Made by a program: the position numbers and the translations under genes. A DNA stretch of 64,000 bases from Bog-159 sp963707465 (GTDB taxonomy: Bacteria > Acidobacteriota > Terriglobia > Bryobacterales > Bryobacteraceae), in NCBI GenBank assembly GCA_963707465.1, contig CAVPQK010000015.1, positions 186,001 through 250,000 on the forward strand. Direction: 5' to 3'. Position 1 is the stretch's first letter. Every line of letters begins with the position of its first letter. This document shows positions 36,745 through 45,813 of this stretch, one piece after another. The notes beneath the pieces are model-generated. The model made no database searches. It worked only from the letters and a program-made list of their open reading frames with translations, and had not been told where the DNA came from.

Positions 36745-36960
36745 GTGAGAATTTTACGTCCAAAGGTCGCCATGAACTTGCTTTTGGGAGTAGCTACACT
36801 GGCAACCCTCGGAACCGTGGCAGCGGCCAGCTTCCGGCCTGATGGACCAGAGCAGCCTTATTGCACCTGCCAAGGACCTAATTCGTGCGTCGGCGCGACG
36901 TGCAAGGAAAATGGGTGTGTACCCTTCGAGGGCCTATTCGGCCGCTGCGTTGTGGAGTAG
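36745..36960 (+). CDS. Small secreted six-cysteine peptide
   Basis: The protein has 71 aa from GTG 36745; ATG 36772 is an alternative. The longer form gives a basic N-region and hydrophobic core (RPKVAMNLLLGVATLATLG) ending near AAAS. The mature about 40 residues contain six cysteines (YCTCQGPNSC, VGATCKENGC, FGRCVVE), which suggests up to three disulfides. A strong promoter is upstream. A redoxin gene follows 240 bp later. Function is unknown: candidate signal, toxin or binding peptide. No known family is recognised. Confidence 0.65.
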   Translation: MRILRPKVAMNLLLGVATLATLGTVAAASFRPDGPEQPYCTCQGPNSCVGATCKENGCVPFEGLFGRCVVE

Positions 36961-37200
36961 AGCAATAGCTGTTCGGCAGCGGCAATTTTGGTTTGTCAGG
37001 AGATTGGCCTCCGTCGGCGCGCCTCGGCCCTTGCTCATGAGCGCGCTCAGCTCGTGCAGACGTGTGCCGCATGATGGCGTCCCTGAGGCGAGCGACAATA
37101 TCGCGGCAAGGAGCCCGCTGCTAAGCGGCGGGCGCGACGAGCAGCCGACCGTACCAAAGGCGTTCTCGGGGCGGCTGGGCGCATTTTGAATGGGGGACCA

Positions 37201-37675
37201 GTGTTAACGCGCGCAAACATTGTCCAGCGCCTGAGGCTCGACTTGGTGTCTCCCTCTCTACTGGCCGGTCTTCTTGTGTTGTCGCTAGGATTTAACGTGG
37301 TAATGGCGCTTCGGGTGCGTTCCGTGATAACTAGGTCCGAACGCACGAAAACGCTCAACATCGGCGATTTTGTCCCTTTCGGTACAACTCGCGGACCTGG
37401 AGGGGAGGCGCACACGCCTAGCGTACGACACAGGGCGCGGCACAATACTATACTACTTTAGTCCCGATTGTCCTTGGTCACGCAGAAATTCCCCGAACAT
37501 AACTGCGCTCGCGGCGAGCACGGCGCAGAGGTATAGGTTTATCAGCTACACAACTTTGCCGATAGGGCCTAAGTGGATACGTGGACGGGAAATATCTCCG
37601 GGTCAAGCGGACCGCGCCGCTGCGACACGTCCGGATCTGATTGTTCCGTTTATGAGAACATATTTGTTGGAGTAA
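37201..37675 (+). pseudogene. Membrane-anchored redoxin (TlpA-like) with +1 frameshift
   Basis: From GTG 37201: a cytoplasmic start, one membrane segment (LLAGLLVLSLGFNVVMALRV), then IGDFVP. The frame changes at about 37373-37382 (CCCTTTCGG; one T fewer restores it). It resumes with VQLADLEGRRTRLAYDTG and TILYYFSPDCPWSRRNSPNI. The usual CxxC is reduced to a single Cys (DCPWS). The product stops at LLE (37675), before the usual thioredoxin cis-Pro region; a matching C-terminal piece lies separately at 41659-41835. So the gene appears frameshifted and truncated. Confidence 0.65.
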
Positions 37676-37679
37676 CTGC

Positions 37680-39197
37680 GTGCCTCGTTACTGGTGGCTG
37701 ATCGTGGCCTTCGCATCGATGATGGCCCGTTCCGGGCAGGCGGAGCCAATCGACGGCAGAGTGCTGGAAGATCATTCCGGCGCGCCCGTGATTTCGGCGG
37801 ATGTGCGAGTCTTCAAATTGGGCGCCCGCGAAGTCGTTGCCGATCTCGACACCGATGGCGACGGGCGATTCCGCGCGCCTGACTTGGCGCCGGGTGAGTA
37901 CCGCCTCGAAATTTCCAAGCGGAATTACATTGGCGCGACGGTGCATATCCGGACCGGCGGCGGATCGCTGTTCGTGCGGCTTGTGCGATGCGGCGTCATC
38001 TCGGGTCAGATCGCGGATCAGCAGGGCCAACCCGTCACGGGAGCATACGTGTTCGCCATGCCATTCGCCCGCGCTGCCGCCGCTGGTCACGCCCTCGTAG
38101 ACGACCTCGGCCGCTATCGCTTATATGACCTGCCCCCCGGACGGTACGCGGTAGCGGTAGCTTACGGAGCATCGACGATGGCCGTCGGATCGACTGGTAG
38201 CGCGGCGGCTTTACCCGAGGCCGGTTCCGGCGTCCTGTTTTATCCCGATAATACGCAGCCTCGGTTCTTCGCAATCTCCGGCGGGGAGGAACACCGGAAT
38301 ATTGATTTCACCTTGACGCCGGCCACGTTGGCGAGCATCAGCGGAAAGGTGGAACATGCCTTCCCAGACGGCAGGTTTTGGCTAGCGCTCACCCCAGTAG
38401 GCCAACCGGCGCTGGCCGCGGCGGTCACACAGGCCCAGCCAGATGGCAGCTTTCAGTTCCAAGGGATCCCCACCGGTTCCTATTATCTATTCGCCGCTGG
38501 TCCGGCTAATGCAAGGGGTGCGCAAGGCGCCCTGCTGGGGCCAGAGCCGCTTTTCGCACGAATGCACGTTGACGTCGTGGGTCAAAATATTGAAGGACTC
38601 TCGCTCGCGGCCAAAAGTGGGCGCTCGGTCGAATTTGTGTTGCGAGCCGCTCGCGCCGGAGACGGCGATGCGTGCCCACGGAGCGGCCAAGTCCGGCTAA
38701 TATCGCTGGAGGACTGGGCTGTAATGTTCGCGTACCGGGCGGAGATTGGCCCGCAAGGGGCCATGATCTATCACTTAGCGCCAGGGCGCTATCGGATCGA
38801 AGTGGAAGGCTTGGGCAACCGCTGTTATAGCGCAGCGACTCAAACCTTGGACCTTACCCGGGAAACCGATGCCAAACCGGTGGAGGTTTTGGTCACGCCG
38901 GCGGGCGAAATTCGCGGGCGGCTGACAGGCGCCACCGCGGACGTGCGATATACGGTCGTGCTCTTGCCATCGGAGCCAGATCGAGACGATACGCTTCAAA
39001 TCGCATTTCCAGGTCGCGAAGGCCGTTTCGAATTTGCCGGATTGCGTCCCGGACGATACCGCATCGCCGCGCAACCCGCCGAAAAAGACCTTAAGGCGCG
39101 ATGGGTATCCGACCTCGCGTTAATGGCGGAGATCCGTGTGCCTGGAGGAGTTCCGACGGATGTCGAACTGCCGGCCCCGAAACCGGAGGAGCCATGA
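37680..39197 (+). CDS. Secreted carboxypeptidase-regulatory-like repeat protein (1)
   Basis: The protein has 505 aa with signal peptide (WWLIVAFASMMARSGQAEP). Several beta-sandwich modules of the carboxypeptidase regulatory/CnaB type are visible: DGRVLEDHSGAPVISADVRV, DLAPGEYRLEISK, DQQGQPVTGAYVFAM, DLPPGRYAVAVA, FQGIPTGSYYLFA, LRPGRYRIAAQ. Such proteins are abundant in Acidobacteria and lie in the periplasm or on the surface; role unknown. It overlaps the next gene (ATGA), so the two are a unit. Confidence 0.8.
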   Translation: MPRYWWLIVAFASMMARSGQAEPIDGRVLEDHSGAPVISADVRVFKLGAREVVADLDTDGDGRFRAPDLAPGEYRLEISKRNYIGATVHIRTGGGSLFVRLVRCGVISGQIADQQGQPVTGAYVFAMPFARAAAAGHALVDDLGRYRLYDLPPGRYAVAVAYGASTMAVGSTGSAAALPEAGSGVLFYPDNTQPRFFAISGGEEHRNIDFTLTPATLASISGKVEHAFPDGRFWLALTPVGQPALAAAVTQAQPDGSFQFQGIPTGSYYLFAAGPANARGAQGALLGPEPLFARMHVDVVGQNIEGLSLAAKSGRSVEFVLRAARAGDGDACPRSGQVRLISLEDWAVMFAYRAEIGPQGAMIYHLAPGRYRIEVEGLGNRCYSAATQTLDLTRETDAKPVEVLVTPAGEIRGRLTGATADVRYTVVLLPSEPDRDDTLQIAFPGREGRFEFAGLRPGRYRIAAQPAEKDLKARWVSDLALMAEIRVPGGVPTDVELPAPKPEEP

Positions 39198-40813
39198 TGA
39201 GCCAGATTCTGATGACGTTGCTGCTGGGCGTCTGCGCGGCAGCCGCACAGACGGGTTCAATCAGTGGCGTGGTATACGACGCGGGAACTGAGAAGGCGCT
39301 GGCGGATGTGCACGTCGTCGCGAGCCCGGGCCATATCCGAGCCAACACAGACGGCCACGGTCACTACTCGCTGCGCGACCTGAATCCCGGGCAGTATACA
39401 ATTCGCGCGTACGCCGGCGAAGGCACCGGTGGACACGCATCGAAAGAGATCGCGCTGAATGCCGGCCAGAGTGTCGATAGCGCGGATTTCCACTTGCACG
39501 GGCAGGGCGAGATCTCCGGCAAAGTGCTGGACCAGAACAAGGATCCATTGCCCGGCGTAGCCGTATTCTTGGTCGCCCGCGAGTACTCACTGGGTGAACT
39601 GCGATATGTCTTTGCCAGCATGGCCGACACAGACGACCAGGGAGAATATCATCTACGGCGGGCGGAGCCGGGGCGAGCCTATCTGATTATGGCGGGAAAA
39701 GCGCGCCACCAACTGGACGCCATTTCCGATGTGCCCGCGAATCCAAAATTGCGGAAGCCCACGTTCATCCCCACATATTATCCGGACACGCCATCCATCG
39801 AAGGAGCCCAGGCCGTCGTCTTGGGCGCGGGCGAACGCCGCGAGGGCATGGACATTCACATGTCTCGCGGGCCATCGTATTGCATCGACGGGTTGCTGGA
39901 GACGGGAAATGGGCCGGGGACGCTTCGCTTCTTTATCGGCGCGCGGCGGCCCACCAGCGGATTTTCGGGCGACGGAGGCATGTTCACCATGCCGCCGGGC
40001 GGCACTACCGGGCCCGACGGAAAGATCCGCATCTGCGACCTGTCGCCCGGCGAATATCAGATCGTGGCGATGCAGTCGCACCAGAGTCCCCCGAGTCCGC
40101 CAGCATTCTTTGGCACGGGCGAAGTTGCAATCGCGGATAGAGACGTACATAACGTAACAGTGCTGGCGCGGCCGCTGGTACACCTTTTGGGCGAGGTCGT
40201 CTGGGCGGCCACGCCACCCGACAAGGCGGTGGAATCGAGGCTCTCGATATGGCTGGAGCCGTTGACCAGGGCACAATGGCAGGGGGAAACCACTCAAACG
40301 GAGGCTTCAATTCCGGGCGACTTCTCCTTGCCCTCCCTGCTGATGGACGACTTTAGGGCCCGTCTCAACGGGCTGTCCAGCGGAATGTATTTCAAGGACA
40401 TCACCTACGCCGGGGTGAGCATTCTGCATGAGCCTTTGCGACTGGGAAGCGCCATGAGCAATGCGTCGCTGCGCATCGTGGTGGCGCGCGATGGCGGATT
40501 CGTGTCGGTTAAAAGCATGGACAAAGACGGCATTCCCGTGCCCGATTCAAATGTCCTACTCATGCCCGCCGACAATAATTCCGAAGCCTCGCTGGCCGAC
40601 GCCTTGATCTCCGGGCAGACCGATCAGAATGGCGCGTATACCTCGGCCGCGCTTGCGCCGGGTAAATACTACGTGCTGGCAAGCCCAGCGGCCATCGATA
40701 AGAGCCCCGAACGTATCGGCACGCTGTGGCACGCGCGTTCCCACTGCAAGGAAATCGAAGTCGGGTCGAATGCCACCGTGCAACTGACACTCACGCCCAC
40801 CGCGCTGAACTGA
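39194..40813 (+). CDS. Secreted carboxypeptidase-regulatory-like repeat protein (2)
   Basis: The protein has 539 aa from ATG 39194, signal LMTLLLGVCAAAAQ. Modules include GSISGVVYDAGTEKALADVH, LRDLNPGQYTIRAYA, EISGKVLDQNKDPLPGVAV, ICDLSPGEYQIVAMQ and TSAALAPGKYYVLASP. It is related in plan to the preceding gene but not a close duplicate. It may be a structural or binding protein of the cell envelope. Confidence 0.8.
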   Translation: MMSQILMTLLLGVCAAAAQTGSISGVVYDAGTEKALADVHVVASPGHIRANTDGHGHYSLRDLNPGQYTIRAYAGEGTGGHASKEIALNAGQSVDSADFHLHGQGEISGKVLDQNKDPLPGVAVFLVAREYSLGELRYVFASMADTDDQGEYHLRRAEPGRAYLIMAGKARHQLDAISDVPANPKLRKPTFIPTYYPDTPSIEGAQAVVLGAGERREGMDIHMSRGPSYCIDGLLETGNGPGTLRFFIGARRPTSGFSGDGGMFTMPPGGTTGPDGKIRICDLSPGEYQIVAMQSHQSPPSPPAFFGTGEVAIADRDVHNVTVLARPLVHLLGEVVWAATPPDKAVESRLSIWLEPLTRAQWQGETTQTEASIPGDFSLPSLLMDDFRARLNGLSSGMYFKDITYAGVSILHEPLRLGSAMSNASLRIVVARDGGFVSVKSMDKDGIPVPDSNVLLMPADNNSEASLADALISGQTDQNGAYTSAALAPGKYYVLASPAAIDKSPERIGTLWHARSHCKEIEVGSNATVQLTLTPTALN

Positions 40814-41130
40814 CCCCACGCGCGGTCCGCTAGAACCGGGTTAACAAAGATGAAGGCGGCTGCGCGCGGGGCCGCAGGTATAGAACATGTGGGGACAAAG
40901 TGAGGAAGACCGATAAGTACCTTAACTGAATAAAGGTCTGCGGGAAGAGAACCATATGAGTCCCGGGGGCCAGAATTAGTGATTCGCACGTCAAGCCAGA
41001 TCCAAATAAGATCATCGAAGCGCTCAGCTTCAGGTGTACGTCCGCCGCGGCGAGTTGGAGAGTCCCGAGCTTACCTCCTACGGCTCCGTTTGTGGACGCT
41101 GGGTTGATAAATGCGTTCGTATAATCAGGG
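40814..41130. other. Intergenic region without a gene
   Basis: 317 bp between the second carboxypeptidase-regulatory-like gene and the TPR remnant. No ORF with a credible product, promoter or strong terminator was seen; probably decayed DNA. Confidence 0.5.
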
Positions 41131-41600
41131 TCAGCGCAGACTCGCGTATTCCGCCTTGGCTTGCTTCAGGATCGGGATGTCTGGATCGGCGTCTTTCCAA
41201 AGAGTCAGGAAATCCTGGTAGGCACTCTGCGCTTTCGTCCGGTATCCCGACAAAGCCAACGCCCTTCCGAATTGCAGGTGCGCCAGAGCGCCGATGGGGT
41301 CGCTGACCACGATCCCGCGGTGATCGATAAGCCTCCGGAACTCCGCGGCGGCTTGGGCACCCTGGTGTAAGGCTAGATAGGCCTCGCCACGCACATAGAC
41401 CGGATAGAGCGTACCAAAGAATCCATGAAAACTGCAGCGCGGTGCACCCAGATCATAGGGGATCGCGATCTTTAGCAGTTCGATCGCCTTCGCTGGCTGC
41501 CGATGGTCCAGTGCCAGAACTGCGCGCAGAGCCGGCAGGTAACTGAATCTGACTGACGTATCCTCCGTGTATCGTTTTTCCAGGCTAAGGGGATAAGCAC
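41131..41600 (-). pseudogene. C-terminal remnant of a TPR-tailed regulator (Solibacter-type kinase/TPR protein)
   Basis: The minus-strand frame reads from about SLEKRYTEDTSVRFSYLPAL through AIELLKIAIPYDLGAPR, VYVRGEAYLALHQGAQAAAE and AHLQFGRALALSGYRTKAQS to AKAEYASLR at 41131. This matches the last TPR units found at the end of large acidobacterial Ser/Thr kinases or winged-helix regulators. The kinase/regulator part and a start codon are absent. Only a GTG at 41394 would allow an 87-aa product. Confidence 0.6.
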
Positions 41601-41658
41601 GGACAGCGCACCCCCGCCGATTCTTACGGATGGCACGGATGGGCCGCGATCACTTCGC

Positions 41659-41835
41659 CTGGAGTACAAGCTGGTTGGAACGCCTCAGACACTGGTTATA
41701 TCGAGCGACGGACACGTAATGAGGAACCGGCAGGGCGCCTACGCCGGAGAGGTCAGGACCGATGTAGAACTTTTTTTTGGCGTGCAACTGCCCGGCCTCT
41801 CACGGGATAGCGGCCGGCAAGATGAGAAACGATGA
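41659..41835 (+). pseudogene. C-terminal remnant of a redoxin gene
   Basis: The frame reads LEYKLVGTPQTLVISSDGHV then RNRQGAYAGEVRTDVELFFG to TGA 41833-41835. GTPQTLV contains the cis-Pro region of TlpA/thioredoxin-like proteins. It is the part missing from the truncated redoxin at 37201-37675, now 4 kb away. The open frame may extend back to about 41600 without a start. Confidence 0.55.
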
Positions 41836-41979
41836 CGGACAGGGATTCGATGCCTAAAGTGACCCGCGCGGGCGGCCGTTCGGCGCGGACATCATAGCAA
41901 GCATCGAGCGCACATCCACCGCCTCCGTCGGAGCAAGGCGGACCCAATGTTGTCCGGCCACCACATCGGAGTGTCCTGA

Positions 41980-43662
41980 GTGCCGAGGGGGGGAAAGCAC
42001 ATCGCAAAGCGTCTGCCCGGGATTCCGAACGGCATGCTCCTCTCAATCTGCTGCGCACTGCTGCCCGCTGTCGCGCAAGCTCCGCCGGAGGTTCGCATCC
42101 GCAGCGCCGCCTGGTATCCGCGGGGCTTGGTGATCTCAGCAGATGCCAACCTGGTGGAACTGACTGCCACCGTTCGCGACAGGCGAGGCCATCTGACGGG
42201 CGGCTTGCGCGCTACCGATTTCGAAGTACTCGACAACGACCAGCCGCGCGAGGTCACGTTTTTCTCCGAGCGAAGGGCGCAACCGCCCGGCGGCATTGGG
42301 CCCGCCGCAGCGGCCGTCGGCACGGCATCGCCTCGGGCGCCGTGGCCCGAGCCCCGATCCATAGCGCTGTTTTTCGATGATGCGCATGCCTCCATGCTGG
42401 GTGTGCGGAAATCGGCCGAGGCGGCCGAACGGCTGGTCGCGAACACTCTGCCTGACGACCTGGTGGGGATATTCACCTCCTCGAGAACCGTGTCGGCGGA
42501 CTTCACCAGCGACCGCACGCCCCTCCGGGCGGCGCTCGCACGCTTGCGGCCCCGTTCGGTAAGTGGAGTACGCGCCGCCACCTCGTGCCCTACACTCGGG
42601 CCGTCCGAGGCATACATCATCGTGCGGCATTTGGACGCCATGATCGAAGAAGCTGCCGTGGGTGATGCGATCGACTGTAATTGTCCAAAGCCTCCGCAAC
42701 CGGCGTGCATCTTCGACCAGCGACAGGTGGTTGAGACCGCGGCGCAGAGCGTTTGGCAGCAATACGAGTATCAATCCACCACCGCGCTGGATGCGCTCCT
42801 TACTGTGATCCGCCACTTGGCCGCAGCGCCCGGCGAGCGCACCTTGGTTCTGATGTCGCCCGGCTTCCCGACCGGCGGCATGGAAGAGCGGACCGGCGCA
42901 TTGACGGACGCCGCGTTGCGCGCGGGCATCAGGATCAGTGCGATAAACTCCGAGGGCCTCGTGACCGATCGCATCTCGGCGCGCGTACTGTTCCTGTTTT
43001 CCGATTTTATGGCCGCTGCGGCGAAGTCCACCGGCGGACAATACCTCCACGACACCAACGACTGGGCCGGCAGCCTGCGGGCCGCGGTGGCGGCTCCCGA
43101 GGTCTCGTACGTGCTGGGCTTCTCGCCGCCCGGAAATCCCGACGGCAAGTACCACTCGCTAAAGACGCGGGTTCGCGGAAACCGGGGATACCGCGTTGAA
43201 TCGCGGCCGGGCTACCACGCCACGGAGTCCGCGAACGAGCATGAAACCGCGCAGGGGCGCATCGACCGTATCGCAATGTCTGGCGACGCCGACAGCAAGA
43301 ATTTCAAGGCAACTCTACAGGTGCAGCAGGACCCGGAGAATGGCAGTCAAGCGACCCTGCGCGTGACGGTCGCGGTGGAGGCCGCAGGCCTGCGGTTTCC
43401 CGAAAAGGAGGGCCGTCGCGTCCAGGAACTGACCTTTCTGACGGTGCTCCAATACGCGCAAGGCAATTTCGTCGCCGGGAGGCAGTCCGTGATGGACCTG
43501 GCGCTGACGCCCGCGCGCCTCGTCGAAATGCAAGATAAAGGCATCCGTGCCACCACGTCGTTTTCTGTCCAGCGACGAGGCTCCTACCGCGTGCGGGAGG
43601 TAGTCCGCGAGGCGGTGAAGGACGGCATTTGGGCTTCCGCGGCGCCTATCGAGGTTCGTTAG
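41980..43662 (+). CDS. VWFA-related acidobacterial domain protein, secreted
   Basis: The protein has 560 aa (GTG 41980; ATG 42034 gives 542 aa with signal LLSICCALLPAVAQ). It has the Acidobacteria-specific VWA-like domain: VELTATVRDRRGHLTGGL, DFEVLDNDQPREVTFFSE, then SIALFFDDAHAS (degenerate MIDAS), ALLTVIRHLAAAPGERTLVL and SYVLGFSPPGNPDGKYHSL. The last roughly 130 residues form a separate beta domain. It is probably periplasmic and involved in protein contacts; function unknown. Last gene of the accessory block. Confidence 0.85.
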   Translation: MPRGGKHIAKRLPGIPNGMLLSICCALLPAVAQAPPEVRIRSAAWYPRGLVISADANLVELTATVRDRRGHLTGGLRATDFEVLDNDQPREVTFFSERRAQPPGGIGPAAAAVGTASPRAPWPEPRSIALFFDDAHASMLGVRKSAEAAERLVANTLPDDLVGIFTSSRTVSADFTSDRTPLRAALARLRPRSVSGVRAATSCPTLGPSEAYIIVRHLDAMIEEAAVGDAIDCNCPKPPQPACIFDQRQVVETAAQSVWQQYEYQSTTALDALLTVIRHLAAAPGERTLVLMSPGFPTGGMEERTGALTDAALRAGIRISAINSEGLVTDRISARVLFLFSDFMAAAAKSTGGQYLHDTNDWAGSLRAAVAAPEVSYVLGFSPPGNPDGKYHSLKTRVRGNRGYRVESRPGYHATESANEHETAQGRIDRIAMSGDADSKNFKATLQVQQDPENGSQATLRVTVAVEAAGLRFPEKEGRRVQELTFLTVLQYAQGNFVAGRQSVMDLALTPARLVEMQDKGIRATTSFSVQRRGSYRVREVVREAVKDGIWASAAPIEVR

Positions 43663-43721
43663 GCGGAGCCGGCCCCAAAGGCACCGCATCAGGGTACGGC
43701 ACCGCCGCGAAAGATCTCTGG

Positions 43722-44021
43722 CGCGGTCCACCTCTTCGGCCTGCCGCTCCACGGACATGTTGCGGTGAATGATGCCGATGCCGCCCTGCTGGGCCAGCGC
43801 GATGGCCAGGTGCGACTCGGTCACCGTGTCCATGGCGGCGCTGACGATAGGTATATAGGGCAAATCTTGCGGGTAAGCGAGGTGCGCGTATCGGCCTCGG
43901 CGGGCACGACGCCGCTGCGGGCCGGCTGGAGCAGGACGTCATCGAAAGTGAGGCCTTCGGGAATGCCGTCTTGGTTCATAGGGTAATTTCTACATCATAG
44001 CGTAGCCGCGAGCCCGCTGCG
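43722..44021. repeat. guaB: Direct repeat B', decayed copy of the guaB 5' end
   Basis: The minus strand from ATG 43980 reads DGIPEGLTFDDVLLQPARSG as in guaB. It loses frame around 43848-43866 and ends abruptly at 43722, where unrelated sequence begins. The promoter-proximal 40 bp are identical to the functional copy. It is a relic of an earlier guaB 5' end. Confidence 0.9.
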
Positions 44022-44065
44022 AGGGCATGGCGGGCGGGGGCACGTAAGGGGCCCGCTCCCTGACG

Positions 44066-44130
44066 GTCGCGGCTCGATAGGCCTTGCGGACTGTTTCGGT
44101 AGGCCTTGCGGACTGTTACCGAGCCGCGAC
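44066..44130 (+). promoter_or_regulatory. Inverted repeat enclosing two 18-bp direct repeats
   Basis: GTCGCGGCTCG (44066-44076) and its exact complement CGAGCCGCGAC (44120-44130) flank two copies of TAGGCCTTGCGGACTGTT (44078-44095 and 44100-44117, 22-bp period). It lies 130 bp before the next secreted propeller gene. It could be a multi-site operator or an RNA element. Confidence 0.5.
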
Positions 44131-44262
44131 TTTACACTTGTAACTGTAAGAAGGAGTATGTTGTGGATAGGTCTATATCTTCATTTTACAAGAGTGTGCA
44201 GATTGTTTACTTGTTTCCCACTCCATCCGATGACTAACATCGAAATGGAGGAAATTTCCGAA

Positions 44263-45360
44263 ATGACACAACTTATTACAAGCCGGTGCATGCGCGCCGT
44301 CGCGTTGGCGCTGGCTATTGCCCCGGCGCTGCTGACCCAAAACGCCCAGGCAGAGATCGTGACCGTGGCTTCCACCGTGCCATCAAACGGAGATGTGAAC
44401 CCTTATGGCATCGCCGTGGTTCCAGCCTCAATTGGAAGGTTGGTCAAAGGCCACATCCTGGTAAGCAATTTCAACAATAGCTCGAACCTGCAAGGCACGG
44501 GCACGACCATCGTGGATATCGCGCCAGATGGCACAGTCCGCTTGTTTGCGTGGATCGATGCCACGACGCTTCCAGGCGCGTGCCCCGGCGGAGTGGGCCT
44601 CACGACGGCCCTGGTGGTCCTGCGCACGGGCTGGGTCATTGTGGGTAGTCTGCCGACAACGGACGGCACGTCGGCCACGGCGCAGGCAGGTTGTCTTATC
44701 GTCTTGAATAACCAAGGCGTCGTAGGGGAAACCATCGCGAACGATCTGATCAATGGTCCTTGGGACATGACTGCGTTGGACCTGGATACAACGGTGTATC
44801 TGTTCGTCAGCAACGTGCTCAATGGCACGGTGGCAGGAGGCGGTAGCCTGGTAGACGAAGGCACGGTCGTCCGTCTCACTCTAGATGTGACACAGGACAG
44901 CATGCCGTCGGTACCGTCGATGACGACGATCGGTTCTGGGTTCCCCGAAAGGACGGACCCCGCCGCGCTGGTTATTGGTCCAACGGGAGTGGGGCTTTCT
45001 CCGGATGGGACGCTCTATGTCGCCGATAGCCTGGAGAACCGGATTGCCAAGATAGACAATGCAGTCAACCGGACTTCGACGGCTGGCATTGGGGCCACGG
45101 TAACCGCGGGTATCGATCTGAACGATCCGCTAGGGCTGACTTTCGATCCGGCCAACGGCGACGTTCTTACGGTAAACGGCGATAACGGGGTGCTGGTATT
45201 AACGAATGCCAGTGGCACGCAGGTTCACGCTGGGCTGCTGGATCGCAGCGGCACGCCGCCCGGAAATGGTGCGCTTTTCGGGCTGTCCCTGGCTCCCGAA
45301 GGGCTCTACTACGTCGACGATGCCACCAATACATTAAACCTGCTGACTGCCGAACCATAA
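44263..45360 (+). CDS. Secreted NHL/SMP-30-like beta-propeller protein
   Basis: The protein has 365 aa from ATG 44263 (GGAGGAA about 10 nt upstream; earlier in-frame starts exist at 44158, 44230 and 44245). Signal MRAVALALAIAPALLTQNAQA; the mature protein has propeller strands such as GHILVSNFNNSSN, VGLSPDGTLYVADSLENRIA and LGLTFDPANGDVLTVNGDNG. The base composition is less GC-rich than its neighbours. Role unknown. Confidence 0.78.
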   Translation: MTQLITSRCMRAVALALAIAPALLTQNAQAEIVTVASTVPSNGDVNPYGIAVVPASIGRLVKGHILVSNFNNSSNLQGTGTTIVDIAPDGTVRLFAWIDATTLPGACPGGVGLTTALVVLRTGWVIVGSLPTTDGTSATAQAGCLIVLNNQGVVGETIANDLINGPWDMTALDLDTTVYLFVSNVLNGTVAGGGSLVDEGTVVRLTLDVTQDSMPSVPSMTTIGSGFPERTDPAALVIGPTGVGLSPDGTLYVADSLENRIAKIDNAVNRTSTAGIGATVTAGIDLNDPLGLTFDPANGDVLTVNGDNGVLVLTNASGTQVHAGLLDRSGTPPGNGALFGLSLAPEGLYYVDDATNTLNLLTAEP

Positions 45361-45463
45361 ACAATTCCGGAAGGCTCGCGGCGCGTCGGCCATGGGTCGC
45401 GCGCCGCCAACACGCAAAAAATTGTAGACTGGTTGTTTAGCCATCCGGAGAAACCTAACCTCT

Positions 45464-45790
45464 ATGCTCGACTCCAAAGTCTGCGTTATCGGCTTGGCAT
45501 TCGCCATCGCCTCCTCGACCGCATTTGCCGCGAAGAAGGGAGACCCCGAAAAAGGCAAAGAAGTCTTCCAGCAGTGCGCTCCCTGCCATAACGCCGATAG
45601 CACCGATAAGAAGATGGGGCCAGGCCTAAAAGGTCTGTTCGCCAAAGACAAGTTGAACAACGGCAAGAAACCAACCGAAGAGAACGTGCGTACCCAGATC
45701 GACGAAGGCGGCAACGGTATGCCCGCCTATAAGGAAATGCTGGGCGACGACGAAAAGAACGATCTGATCGCCTACCTGAAGACGCTGTAG
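45464..45790 (+). CDS. c-type cytochrome, small, exported
   Basis: The protein has 108 aa with signal VCVIGLAFAIASSTAFAA, one haem motif CAPCH, GPGLKGLFAKD, and a distal Met in GNGMPAYKEML. It is a class I mono-haem cytochrome c for periplasmic electron transfer. It stands alone with its own 100-bp leader. Confidence 0.92.
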   Translation: MLDSKVCVIGLAFAIASSTAFAAKKGDPEKGKEVFQQCAPCHNADSTDKKMGPGLKGLFAKDKLNNGKKPTEENVRTQIDEGGNGMPAYKEMLGDDEKNDLIAYLKTL

Positions 45791-45813
45791 ATCGGGCTCC
45801 CCGAAGCCCCAAA

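Noticed and set aside
44078..44117. CRISPR array from the two 18-bp repeats
   Set aside because: Only two units, a 4-bp spacer and no cas genes.
45378..45407. GC-rich hairpin as a terminator after the propeller gene
   Set aside because: An 8-bp stem exists, but no T-run follows on the plus strand.
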